Assembly: GCA_016180425.1 (NCBI GenBank)
Contig: JACPBF010000014.1
Location: 1-64,000, forward strand
Length of the DNA stretch: 64,000 nucleotides
Direction: 5' to 3'
From: Elusimicrobiota bacterium
Lineage (GTDB): Bacteria > Elusimicrobiota > Elusimicrobia > 2-02-FULL-39-32
Both the position numbers and the translations under genes were made by a program. Shown here one piece after another: positions 7,750 to 16,800 of the stretch. The notes under the pieces were generated by a model. That model saw nothing but the letters and a program-made list of their open reading frames with translations. It was not told where the DNA came from and did no database searches. Every line of letters begins with the position of its first letter. The first letter of the stretch is position 1.

Positions 7750-8812
7750 GGGTTAGTTCCTTACGATATTGATTGATTGTTCTTCGGGATAAATGGATCG
7801 CATAATTTTTTTTAATTATATCCCCTATTTCGCTGTCCGTCAAGCGAATCTCATCCTGTAAAATATTTTTTAGCCTTTTTTTTACCCAATCTTTTCTAGA
7901 GTTAAAGAAAAATGAAATAGGGGTTTCTTTGCCAGAAGGCGAGTCCAGACTGCGGCAAGAAATTAAGCGCGAGAGCGTGCTTTGGGAAATTCCAATTTCT
8001 TTAGCCAGCTCTTTTTGAGCAAGGATATTTAGGTTTTCCGGGTTTTCATTTAAAAAATAGCTTTTTTGGCGTTCTATGATTTTAAGCAGTAAAAGATAAA
8101 GGCTATTTTTCATTAAGTTGACCAGGCTGATTTTAGAAAGCAGGGAATGCAGCTCTTTTTTCTCTTCCCGGTTCAGCAGATGGTTCTCTTTTAGCTCTTT
8201 TAGTTTTTCATGATTCACTTGGTACATGCCTTGCGCCATGCGCGGTGAATAAAAAGCGATAAAGAAATTTTGGTTCTCTTCAGGAATAATTTGAGCCACC
8301 TTTGTGAAATATTTTTCAGGCGCAAAAGAATTGGATCCAGCAAGGGTTTCCTCCTCCACAAAGACTTGATTGACCAGATCATTAATTTTTTCTATTTCTT
8401 TTGAAGATATGCCGCACTCTCTTTCAATCTCATCTTCTTTAGCCTCACCGTTGGAATAGAGAAAATATTTTTCAAAATTTTTCTCTCCGATTTTTTTGAT
8501 TAGTTCGATTAGATTTTTTTTAGAGTCCAGAATTTTTTCCACAGAGACTTGGGTCTTAGATGCGGGCAAGTTTTCATTCAGTTCATAAAATTGGGTAGAA
8601 AGTTTAGCATGGCTAAAATTTCTTCTTTGAATGACTTTGAATCTAGAGGATGAGGGAGTAGAGAAGAGTTTTTTGAATATGGAAGAATCTTCTATTTCTT
8701 TTATAAGTTTTGCAAAATCCCTTGGGCTCGTTGTAAGGATTGTCGCCAGTTGTACTTTTCCTTTAAGAACATGTTTATTTAAAGGTTGAAGGTTATTTGA
8801 AATTTCTGCCAT
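7742..8812 (-). CDS. rpoN: RNA polymerase sigma-54 factor, short and divergent
   Basis: 356 residues against roughly 430-500 for most RpoN proteins. The C-terminal half is clear: a helix-turn-helix at about 265-284 (LAKEIGISQSTLSRLI), which recognises the -12 region, and an RpoN box at about 342-353 (SRRTINQYRKEL; family pattern ARRTVxKYRexL) that contacts the -24 element. The core-binding middle (about 105-245) is divergent. The N-terminal activator-interacting region, usually Gln- and Leu-rich, is reduced to about 40 residues with little Gln. The acidic region II is essentially missing. It is the first gene of an operon with a kinase and an NtrC-type activator, so this is a dedicated sigma-54 circuit rather than rpoN in its usual lptB/hpf neighbourhood. 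Confidence 0.88.
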   Translation of the reverse strand: MAEISNNLQPLNKHVLKGKVQLATILTTSPRDFAKLIKEIEDSSIFKKLFSTPSSSRFKVIQRRNFSHAKLSTQFYELNENLPASKTQVSVEKILDSKKNLIELIKKIGEKNFEKYFLYSNGEAKEDEIERECGISSKEIEKINDLVNQVFVEEETLAGSNSFAPEKYFTKVAQIIPEENQNFFIAFYSPRMAQGMYQVNHEKLKELKENHLLNREEKKELHSLLSKISLVNLMKNSLYLLLLKIIERQKSYFLNENPENLNILAQKELAKEIGISQSTLSRLISCRSLDSPSGKETPISFFFNSRKDWVKKRLKNILQDEIRLTDSEIGDIIKKNYAIHLSRRTINQYRKELTHG

Positions 8813-8910
8813 GATCGTTTTTATTGTTTTTCATGTCTTTAAGCGTTTAAAAACTTTTAGGTCAGTGAAATAGTTTTTAAGCTAATGGCAGCTATGGATT
8901 TTGAAGAGTT

Positions 8911-8991
8911 TGCCGAGGGCGGGAGTCGAACCCGCACGGGAAACCCATACGCCCCTCAAACGTACGCGTCTGCCAATTCCGCCACCTCGGC
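8911..8991 (-). tRNA. tRNA-Leu (anticodon GAG)
   Basis: Class II tRNA. The acceptor stem GCCGAGG pairs with CCTCGGC. The D arm is GGCGGAATTGGCAGACGC. The anticodon stem TACGT/GCGTA encloses the loop TTGAGGG with anticodon GAG (plus-strand 8955-8957). The variable arm pairs GGG with CCC, and the T arm is GCGGG-TTCGACT-CCCGC. Discriminator A is at 8911. The 3' CCA is not encoded. It lies between rpoN and secG. Confidence 0.97.
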
Positions 8992-8997
8992 TTTTAA

Positions 8998-9015
8998 GCT
9001 CTTTTATTAAAGAGC
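8998..9015 (-). terminator. Small hairpin between secG and tRNA-Leu
   Basis: GCTCTTT and AAAGAGC pair around a TATT loop just above the tRNA 5' end, followed on the minus strand by TTAAAA. It could terminate the glycolysis-secG transcript or mark a processing point before the tRNA. A proper U-tract is lacking, so this is weak. Confidence 0.3.
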
Positions 9016-9075
9016 AATGCTAGCTTTTGCTAGATCGCTAACTTTATTATTTTGCACTCTAGAGCCTTCAAAGGA

Positions 9076-9354
9076 TTATCTTTGAGATTGAGGCATGCCA
9101 ACTCTTTGCAATACGCTTCGAGAACTTTTTCTGCTTTCAAGGATCGTTAGGATGAGCGTGGTGCAAAGAAACGCGATAGAAAAACCCACTGTTACTTTTT
9201 TGATAAATGAGGTTCCGGACGGGGCGGAAAAAAGAGCGTCATTCCCTCCCCCAAAAATGCCCCCCATTCCTCCAGCTTTACCAGACTGAATGAGGATCAC
9301 AACTATTAAGACTAAAGAGACAAGGATATGTAAAGTCAAAATTAATCCATACAT
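9076..9354 (-). CDS. secG: Protein translocase subunit SecG
   Basis: 92 residues, the usual SecG size. Two membrane helices (about 3-21 and 50-72) flank a Gly-rich cytoplasmic loop (GKAGGMGGIFGGGND), the hallmark of SecG, an auxiliary subunit of the SecYEG inner-membrane channel. It starts 3 bp below apgM, so it is the last gene of the gap-pgk-apgM operon. A glycolytic operon ending in secG is a common bacterial order, although here apgM stands where tpiA is usually found. Confidence 0.95.
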   Translation of the reverse strand: MYGLILTLHILVSLVLIVVILIQSGKAGGMGGIFGGGNDALFSAPSGTSFIKKVTVGFSIAFLCTTLILTILESRKSSRSVLQRVGMPQSQR

Positions 9355-9357
9355 GGG

Positions 9358-10572
9358 TTAAGCTCCATATTTTAAAAGTTTTCCAGCATTAGCCATACTT
9401 AAAGTCATGATCTCTTGTGAAGAGATTTTTCCTAAGATGCCTTCCTTAAGGCAACTATATTCTGTAAATCTTTCAGGGCCTCTGGCAAGCGCTCTTTTAG
9501 AATAGATCAGGGTTGGAACCGGGTGCCAGGAATGGGCGCTGAATGCCGTGGGGGTTGAATGATCTCCAGAGATGACAATCACATCCGGGTCCAGTTCTTG
9601 CAAGACAGAAATATTTTTATCCATTTCTTCAATCGCCGCCTTTTTTTTATCAAAATTTCCATCCTCCCCCGCAGAATCCGTTGCTTTAAAATGAAGAAAA
9701 AAGAAGTCAAAATTGTTCCAATTTTCTTTTAAAGTTTTAAATTCACCCTCTAAATTATTTTCCTTTACTTTTAAAACATTCATCCCAACCAGTTGCGCTA
9801 GTCCTCTATACATGGGATAGATGGCGATAGCAGCGCTTTTAAGTTTATAGATTTCTTGAAAAGAGGGAAGGTTCACCATTTTTGAAAATCCTCTTAAGAG
9901 GAGACAATTCGCTTTTTTTTCTTGTTTGAGGCGCTCTCGGCTTTCTTCTAAAAATTGATTTACAATTTTGGCTGTGGCTTCAGCTTTTTGTTCCATTGCT
10001 TGGGTCAGGATAGGAGCTACTCCTTCTTTTTGAGGATCCGCGTCTGTAAGAGAGTCGGAAAGGTTTTCCCCCCTAAATATCACTGAAACTCGATGTTCTT
10101 TTACTGGATGAACATAGATTTCTGTTCCATTGATCTTAATTCCACTCAATTTTTTACAGAGCTGTTCATTTTCTTCTGTAGGAATCCTTCCTGCTCTTCT
10201 ATCTGTAAGAATCCCTTTACCTAAATCCAGAGTAGAAAAATTTCCACGCGCAGTCAGGTCTTTAGGAGTTAGAGGCACTTCAATGCCTACTGTATCTAGG
10301 AGACCTCTGCCAATGAGATACTTTACCGGATCATAGCCAAATAGACCTAAATGTCCTGGTCCGCTGCCAGGAGTGATCCCAGGCCCAACAGGATCCTGAA
10401 CTCCACAAGCAGAAATTTTTGCAAGTTTATCTATATTAGGATGATGGCTCGCTTCCAGTTCAGTAAGGTTTTTTTCTGGATGAATGGTGCCGCCTAACCC
10501 ATCCATCACGATCATGACAATTTTACTATCTGTTTTTACTGAAAGAGATTTGATCAAATCTTGCTGGTTCAT
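9358..10572 (-). CDS. apgM: Cofactor-independent phosphoglycerate mutase, archaeal (ApgM) type
   Basis: 404 residues of the alkaline-phosphatase superfamily. It interconverts 3- and 2-phosphoglycerate using bound metal ions and a phosphoserine intermediate. The N-terminal metal site reads VMIVMDGLGG, followed by PGITPGSGPGHLGLFGYDP, a signature of the ApgM branch rather than the longer GpmI branch. The second metal cluster near the C-terminus is GDHSTPTAFSAHSWHPVP. It is separated from pgk by 3 bp and from secG by 3 bp. Pgk and this enzyme catalyse consecutive steps of lower glycolysis. Confidence 0.94.
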   Translation of the reverse strand: MNQQDLIKSLSVKTDSKIVMIVMDGLGGTIHPEKNLTELEASHHPNIDKLAKISACGVQDPVGPGITPGSGPGHLGLFGYDPVKYLIGRGLLDTVGIEVPLTPKDLTARGNFSTLDLGKGILTDRRAGRIPTEENEQLCKKLSGIKINGTEIYVHPVKEHRVSVIFRGENLSDSLTDADPQKEGVAPILTQAMEQKAEATAKIVNQFLEESRERLKQEKKANCLLLRGFSKMVNLPSFQEIYKLKSAAIAIYPMYRGLAQLVGMNVLKVKENNLEGEFKTLKENWNNFDFFFLHFKATDSAGEDGNFDKKKAAIEEMDKNISVLQELDPDVIVISGDHSTPTAFSAHSWHPVPTLIYSKRALARGPERFTEYSCLKEGILGKISSQEIMTLSMANAGKLLKYGA

Positions 10573-10575
10573 GGC

Positions 10576-11754
10576 CTATTCATTTTCCAGCGCTTCTATG
10601 CCTGGAAGTAGTTTTCCTTCTAGAAATTCTAAACTTGCGCCTCCTCCTGTAGAAATATGAGAAATATCTTTTGCGCAGCCGCTAAAATTTAGAGCGGCAA
10701 TAGAGTCTCCCCCGCCGACCACGCTAAAGGCTCCTTTTTTAGTAGCTTGGGCAATCATTTTCGCGCAAGCACCTGTTCCAGAACTAAATTCTGGAATTTC
10801 AAACACGCCTAAAGGACCGTTCCAAAAAATGGTTTTAGCTTGGGAAACTAATTTTTCTATTTGCAGGATTGTCCTAGGGCCTATATCCACTCCAATCCAT
10901 CCTTGTTCTATATTTTGATCTTCCGTAATGTTAGTTTTAGCTCCAGAATCAATTTTTTCTGTAATCAGGTGGTCTAAGGGTAAAGCAATTTTAGATTTAG
11001 AGCCATTTAAAGATTTAACAAAATTTATTTTTTCTTCTTCTAGGAGAGAGTTGCCGATTTGAAACCCTTGGGCTTTTAAAAAAGTATAAGACATTCCACC
11101 GCCAATCACAATGCTTTCAGATTTTGGCAGGAGGTTTTGAATCACATTAATTTTATCTGATACTTTTGCCCCTCCCAAAATTGTAAGGAATGGATGTTCC
11201 GGGTTTTGCAAAAGTTTTTGCAGAGCAAGGATTTCTTTTTGCAATAAAAAGCCTGAGCCGCTTGGCAAGAATTTTGTAACTCCAACCGTGGAGGCATGCG
11301 CCCTGTGAACCGCTCCAAATGCGTCTTGCACAAAAAATTGGGCTAGAGAGCCAAGCTCCTTGGCAAAGGATTCATTATTTTTTTCTTCTTCCGGGTGAAA
11401 CCTTAAATTTTCAAGCAGCAGGATCTCTGAACACTGTAATTCATTCACAGCTTTTTTTACAGACTCCCCAATACAATCTTTCACAAACCGCACCGGCTTT
11501 TTTAAAAGAAACTCCAGTTTTTTTGCAACTGGCTCTAAAGAATATTTCTGGACGATTGTTCCTTTTGGCCTTCCTAAATGAGCGCAAAGAATAATTTTTG
11601 ATTTTTGCTCTAAGAGATAGCGAATGGTTGGAAAAGAACTTACGATTCTGGTGTCGTCTGTAACCTGACCTTCTTTAATTGGAACATTAAAGTCCACCCG
11701 CACAAGAACACTTTTTTCCTGAAGATTAAAAGATTGGAATTTTTTTTTGCTCAT
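10576..11754 (-). CDS. pgk: Phosphoglycerate kinase
   Basis: 392 residues, normal length. Family motifs are visible in order: VRVDFNVPI near the N-terminus, the substrate loop AHLGRPKG, GGAKVSDKI in the hinge region, and the nucleotide loop GGGDSIAAL. It makes ATP from 1,3-bisphosphoglycerate in the cytoplasm. It lies 35 bp below gap and 3 bp above apgM, in reaction order. Confidence 0.97.
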   Translation of the reverse strand: MSKKKFQSFNLQEKSVLVRVDFNVPIKEGQVTDDTRIVSSFPTIRYLLEQKSKIILCAHLGRPKGTIVQKYSLEPVAKKLEFLLKKPVRFVKDCIGESVKKAVNELQCSEILLLENLRFHPEEEKNNESFAKELGSLAQFFVQDAFGAVHRAHASTVGVTKFLPSGSGFLLQKEILALQKLLQNPEHPFLTILGGAKVSDKINVIQNLLPKSESIVIGGGMSYTFLKAQGFQIGNSLLEEEKINFVKSLNGSKSKIALPLDHLITEKIDSGAKTNITEDQNIEQGWIGVDIGPRTILQIEKLVSQAKTIFWNGPLGVFEIPEFSSGTGACAKMIAQATKKGAFSVVGGGDSIAALNFSGCAKDISHISTGGGASLEFLEGKLLPGIEALENE

Positions 11755-11789
11755 AGGAACTATGATGAAACCTAAAAGAGTTTGGACAC

Positions 11790-12794
11790 CTAGTTTTTAG
11801 AAGCAATATAGTCAACCAAGTCAACAACTCGATTAGAATATCCCCATTCATTGTCATACCAGCCAAAAACTTTTACAAAATTTCCATCAATCACATCCGT
11901 GGAAAGAGAATCAAAAATACAGGAATGAGGGTTTCCATTGAAATCTTTGGAGACTAAAGGTGAATCACAATATTCCAAATATTTGGATAAAGAGCTGGAA
12001 GATGCTTTTTTAAAAGCAGTATTAATATCCTCTTTAGAAGCTCCTTTCTCTAGTTCAGCGGATAAATCTACAAGTGAGACATTAGGTGTTGGAACTCGGA
12101 TCGCTATGCCGTTTAACTTACCTTTAAGTTCAGGGATCACTAAGCCAATAGCTTTGGCAGCTCCTGTGGTGGTAGGAATCATGGATTGACCAGCTGCCCT
12201 GGCTCTTCTTAAATCTTTATGAGGAAAATCCAAGATGACCTGATCATTCGTATAAGAATGAATGGTAGTCATTAATCCTCTTTTAATTTTATAGTTTTCA
12301 TGCAAAATTTTAATAATAGGAGCTAAACAGTTGGTGGTGCAGGAGGCATTAGAAATAACATGATGTTTTTGAGGATCATATTTTTCATGGTTTATGCCCA
12401 TACAGATCGTGATATCCTCATTTTTTGCAGGGGCGCTGATCACCACTTTTTTTGCTCCAGCTGTGATATGGGCTTTGGCTTTCTCAGCTTCAGTGAAACG
12501 TCCTGTGGACTCAATCACAAAATCCACTCCTAAATCTTTCCAAGGCAGTTTTGCCGGATCTCTTTCCGCAATGACTTTAATTTCTTTACCATCAATGACA
12601 ATGGAAGAGTCTTTACCCTCTACTGTTCCTGGATAAATCCCAAAAGTAGAATCATATTTAAAAAGATAGGCTGAGGTTTTTGCGTCTGTTAAGTCATTGA
12701 CAGCGACAAATTGAATATTTTTATTATTTAGCCCTGCTTTTAACACTAATCTTCCAATCCTTCCAAATCCGTTAATGCCTACTCTTACAGCCAT
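11790..12794 (-). CDS. gap: Glyceraldehyde-3-phosphate dehydrogenase, type I
   Basis: 334 residues. The Rossmann motif is [10 protein letters not shown] (6-15). Asp34 in VNDL favours NAD. The catalytic cysteine is C152 in SNASCTTNC, and the C-terminal [11 protein letters not shown] is complete. An AAGGAG ribosome site stands about 8 nt before the ATG. The upstream 203-bp gap is mostly occupied by a long palindromic element (12818-12985), so the promoter or leader of gap is shaped by that element. Gap heads the gap-pgk-apgM-secG run. Confidence 0.97.
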   Translation of the reverse strand: MAVRVGINGFGRIGRLVLKAGLNNKNIQFVAVNDLTDAKTSAYLFKYDSTFGIYPGTVEGKDSSIVIDGKEIKVIAERDPAKLPWKDLGVDFVIESTGRFTEAEKAKAHITAGAKKVVISAPAKNEDITICMGINHEKYDPQKHHVISNASCTTNCLAPIIKILHENYKIKRGLMTTIHSYTNDQVILDFPHKDLRRARAAGQSMIPTTTGAAKAIGLVIPELKGKLNGIAIRVPTPNVSLVDLSAELEKGASKEDINTAFKKASSSSLSKYLEYCDSPLVSKDFNGNPHSCIFDSLSTDVIDGNFVKVFGWYDNEWGYSNRVVDLVDYIASKN

Positions 12795-12817
12795 GTTTCG
12801 TCTCCTTGTGCGTAATA

Positions 12818-12985
12818 ATTGATTATTTATTTAATGTTGGACATTTATTAAAAATTGTTTTTCGAGGGACCTGAAAAAATTTTTACTTTCTTTCTGTTAA
12901 AAATTTTTGGTAGAGCGAGCCTCTGGGCGAGCGTTCCCGAGGAAAATAATTTTTAATAAATGTCCAACATTAAGAAACAATCAAT
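12818..12985. repeat. Palindromic element A: conserved core between locus-specific arms
   Basis: Perfect 26-bp inverted arms (12831-12856 and 12948-12973) are extended by imperfect pairing on both sides. They enclose a core at about 12866-12937. The core is nearly the same as that of element B at 21817-21888 (shared blocks TGAAAAAATTTTTACT and GTTAAAAATTTTTGGTAGAG), but the outer arm sequences differ between the two. The perfect-arm span is 143 bp. It fills most of the gap between comF and gap and carries no reading frame. Confidence 0.85.
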
Positions 12986-12997
12986 ATACAAAATTTT

Positions 12998-13741
12998 TTA
13001 GTCTCTGGCTACTGTCAGAGCAAAAACATTTTTAGCCCCTTTTTCCATTAAAATTTTCGCGCAAGCATTGAGCGTGGCTCCTGTAGTAGTTACATCATCT
13101 ATAAGCAGGATATTTTTGGAAAGAATTGGAATGGAATCTTGGACTTGAAAGGCATTCTCCATGTTTTTAAATCTTTCCTGGCGGGAAAGAAGGGTTTGAG
13201 AGGGGGTAAGTTGTGCGCGAATTAAAACATGATCTTCAATCAAAGCAAGCTCTTTTTTTTCATTTTTTAAGAGAGTCAAAAAATTTTGCGCCAGAAGTTT
13301 TGCTTGATTATAGCCTCTGGTTTTAAGGGTTTTTGTGTGTAAAGGAACAGGAAGAATCGCTTCAATTTGATTGAAAATAGGAAAATTTTTGTAGGACTGA
13401 ACCAACATCTGGGCAAAATCATGGGCAAGTCTCTCTTTTCCTCTATATTTAAAGTCATGGATTAAATTTTTAACAGGGTGAGTGAAGTGAGTTGAGGAAC
13501 GATTTAGCTGAAAACATGGTTTTTTTTCTAAACAGTTAAAGCAAACATCTTTTTTTTCTGAAAGTTGAAAATGACAGAGTCCACAATAGGGTTCTTGGAT
13601 TTTTTTAAAAGTGTTTATACAGTTTTGACAGAGCGCGTTATCTTCATCAAACATTAGTTTGGTCTTGCACAAGAGGCACTGCTTTGGGTAAAAACAATTT
13701 AAAAGCGCTTTGATATAGGGTTTTAATTTTAAAGAGAGCAT
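12998..13741 (-). CDS. comF: ComF family phosphoribosyltransferase-like protein
   Basis: 247 residues. The N-terminal zinc region has four CxxC pairs (C22/C25, C38/C41, C53/C56, C67/C70). The C-terminal type I phosphoribosyltransferase fold has the PRPP loop ILLIDDVTTTGATL. ComF proteins are linked to DNA uptake and single-strand DNA handling in naturally competent bacteria; the exact reaction is not settled. It is transcribed after the SprA-like gene (135 bp gap) and before gap, with palindromic element A in between. Confidence 0.9.
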   Translation of the reverse strand: MLSLKLKPYIKALLNCFYPKQCLLCKTKLMFDEDNALCQNCINTFKKIQEPYCGLCHFQLSEKKDVCFNCLEKKPCFQLNRSSTHFTHPVKNLIHDFKYRGKERLAHDFAQMLVQSYKNFPIFNQIEAILPVPLHTKTLKTRGYNQAKLLAQNFLTLLKNEKKELALIEDHVLIRAQLTPSQTLLSRQERFKNMENAFQVQDSIPILSKNILLIDDVTTTGATLNACAKILMEKGAKNVFALTVARD

Positions 13742-13876
13742 ACTTTTAAATCTTAAGTTTGAAATTATTAAAACATAATATTTAGATTAAATCTTAAAAC
13801 CTACATTGATTGTGAGAAGCAAGAGGTGCAAGCCTATATTTTATCGAATTATTTAAATTTAATGGATGTCCCTGAA

Positions 13877-16800
13877 TTAAAATTGAATCGTGATTCTAGT
13901 GCTAAAACCAAAAGTTGAAAAATTTTCCTCTTTTTTAGTTTTAAAAAAAGTACGGGCATAATTCCCGCCAAATCCTACCCGGATGTTAGGTGTAATTTCT
14001 AAATCTCCATTTAGATTAGAATCTAAGTTATCTTTGCTTTGGGTTTCATCTACTCCATTGCGGATCATGCCATAGCGGATGGATGAGGTCACAATCAAAC
14101 GGTTGCTTAGAGTTAGTTGTTTTCCCAGAGGTAGTTTAAAAAATCTTGGCACATTGATATCTCCAAAAATCTGGAGGGAGCCATTGCGCGTAATTAAATC
14201 TGTTGTTTTTTTTCCTTTTCCATCCTCAGCTTCGCTTTGGGACTGGTCATATCTGGGTGTAAATCTCCAATTTCCCCATTTTAAAGTTGTAATCACTTGT
14301 CCATTGATTCCTTTAGATTTTGACCGTCCAGTCACTTGGTTAGTAACCAGATTTTTATCTTCAGAAACGCTGTTTGTATATCCTACTGAGAACTGCAAGA
14401 GTTTAAATAGAGTGAATGTTAAATCAGTTCCAAAATTAAAACCAATGGATCTGGTTTGATCCCTCACCTCATTTAGCCGTTCTTGATAGTTAGCATTTAG
14501 ACGCGCATCCCGCATCCAGCGGCGAATGAGAAAAAGAGGTCTTTCAACTTCATACGTGGAAAGAATCATATCCGGCCAAACTCGGCTATAAGTAAAAGAT
14601 TCTGTGCCAGTGGTATCCCTTCTTGTTTTAGATTCAGTAAAAGTTCCAGAAGTATTGATGTTTTTTATTGGAGCCCATAAGCGACTTTTTAAAAAAGTAA
14701 ATCCTTCAAAAGGGGTCCATCTGCCAGAGATACGGCTACTGTCTGTGGCAGTCAAATTAGTTCTGCGGGCATTTGGATTTTGACCGGATAAATCTAAAAG
14801 ACGTCCGCGGATCAGAAGTTTATCTCTGGCAAAAAATCCCGCATTCACATTGTCATAGGTGTCCGCGTCAGAAATGGAATAGCCTCCTGAAAAATTTAAA
14901 CTATTAATCATGGGATTTATTGCCCGAACATAGCGGATATATTCAAAGATGTTCTTTGGAGCAACAGATGCGGAAATATCCGCATTAGAAGTTCTGCTGA
15001 TATTTTTTAGCTCCCCTCTTTTAAAGGTAGTTGTGCCAAATTGAACATTGTTCACATTATAAGTTTCAGCGGTATTGATGGAATAGTTAAAACCCGGGGT
15101 TAACCAGGAGATGATTTGTAAAGAACCAGAAAGGCTTGCAGACTGATTTTGAGTTTTATTGTATTTCCCTAAAGATTCTTTGATTTTATCTGTAAGGGTT
15201 TTATTTGGGTCTAGAGCTTTTCTTTCCTCAAAAGTTTGGCTGTAATTGTAGGTCGGGGTGAGATTAAGTTGCGGGAAAAATTGGAAAGAGGTTCCTAATC
15301 CATAATTTTCTCCAACACTTCTGGTGTCTGTATTTTCTAGGGTAATCCTTTGAAAAGAGTTGGTTTGGCTAAAATTGTAGGATAAATTACTGGGTAATGG
15401 TTTAAAAGTAAGAAAGCGGGTCGGTAAAAGATCAGGCTGCCAAGGAAGCGAATAACTTGTGCCATAACGATAATTAAAGGTTTCATCTTCCCTGTCTCCA
15501 GCGCTGCGGAACCCAAGAGAATGATCCGCTGAAAAACCTACATTAAAGAGGTTATTTTTAATCATGTTTGGAATCCAAGGAAGTTGTGTCATTAGAAAAT
15601 TACCGCTTAAATTTTGATTGGTATTAATTGTTTTTCCTTCATCAATGACTGACACTAAAATATTTGGGTCATTTAGGGAGCTAATTTGGGGCGTGACAGT
15701 TTCCGCATAAGTCATGTTGGAGGACAAAGGCATGAATTTTAACCGGGTAAGATTTAAGTATGCGCTACCGCTTTTGCTGTCCTGTCCAGATCCAGCAGAA
15801 GTAAGGGTTTGAAAGTTGCGGTCCACAAATCTCCAATTTGCGCCCCAGCTTCCCCATCCTTTCCAGGCAAAATCAGTATTAGCCCGATAGGCCACGCCTT
15901 TAATTTTTACAGAGCCGGTAAGATGCATTTCATTGATGTAAATTTTATTTGCGGAAGGGTCTGGCCCGCCTGCGGGTATGATCACGCCCATGGTAATTTC
16001 CGTAATATTTCTTAAAGAAGGGGTTCCCACTCTTCTTTGCCATTTGCCAAAAGATTTTTCCGCGTTGTTGTCTAGTTGGCCGTCACGATTTTTATCCAGG
16101 ATATCTAGTTCAATCAAACGCCAGCCAGTAAATGTGAGAGGTGTTTTATATTCAAGAAAATTGCCTGGGGTTCCTATGCGAAAGAAAAATTCTGATCCAG
16201 AACTGTCTCCATAAAGAAAGAATTTAAGTGTTTCATGTTCGCTAAAATCTAAAGAGCGGGTAAAGGTCTCTTTTGTAGTGACTGTGGAAACAAAAGCGGT
16301 ATTTGCGGTTCTTTGATATTGAATGGCTAAAGCCTGTTCTCGTCTCTTAGGATCATCTTCCTTGATTTCATAAAGATCTCTAAAGTTAGAATTTGATAAG
16401 AGAGAAGGGTATCCGGGATTATCCTCATTATTTTCAGCAAAAGCTGTGGCGCTCACAGGGGCTGTGGAAGGTTCAATGCTGGCCTCTGTGAATCGCGTGC
16501 CTACCATTGCGATTCTTCCTAATTTGAAATTTCCGGATTTAGCCGCATTCACAGGATTTACAACCGCAACTCTTATATTTTTTATAGAAGACCATTCCAG
16601 TTGACCTGTTGTAGGAATATTCAAAGGAAGCTGGAAGATTTTCCAACCTGTAAAATCAAGATTTACAGAAGCTTCATTCAAATAGTTACCGTAAGTGTCA
16701 TCTGAATCTAACCTGCCATTGCCATCTAAATCTTGTGTGTCTAACCTCCCATTTCCATTGCCAATCGTGGTTGTAGAGCCATCTGGATTTAAGAAATCCC

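Noticed and set aside
12818-12985. Palindromic elements A-C as CRISPR or as insertion sequences
   Set aside because: There are no spaced repeats, no transposase or cas genes, no target-site duplication that I can identify, and the arms differ between copies.
13742-13876. Second sigma-54 promoter upstream of comF (GCAAGAGGTGCAAGCC region)
   Set aside because: Spacing between the GC and CC pairs is not 10 nt, and flanking bases do not fit.
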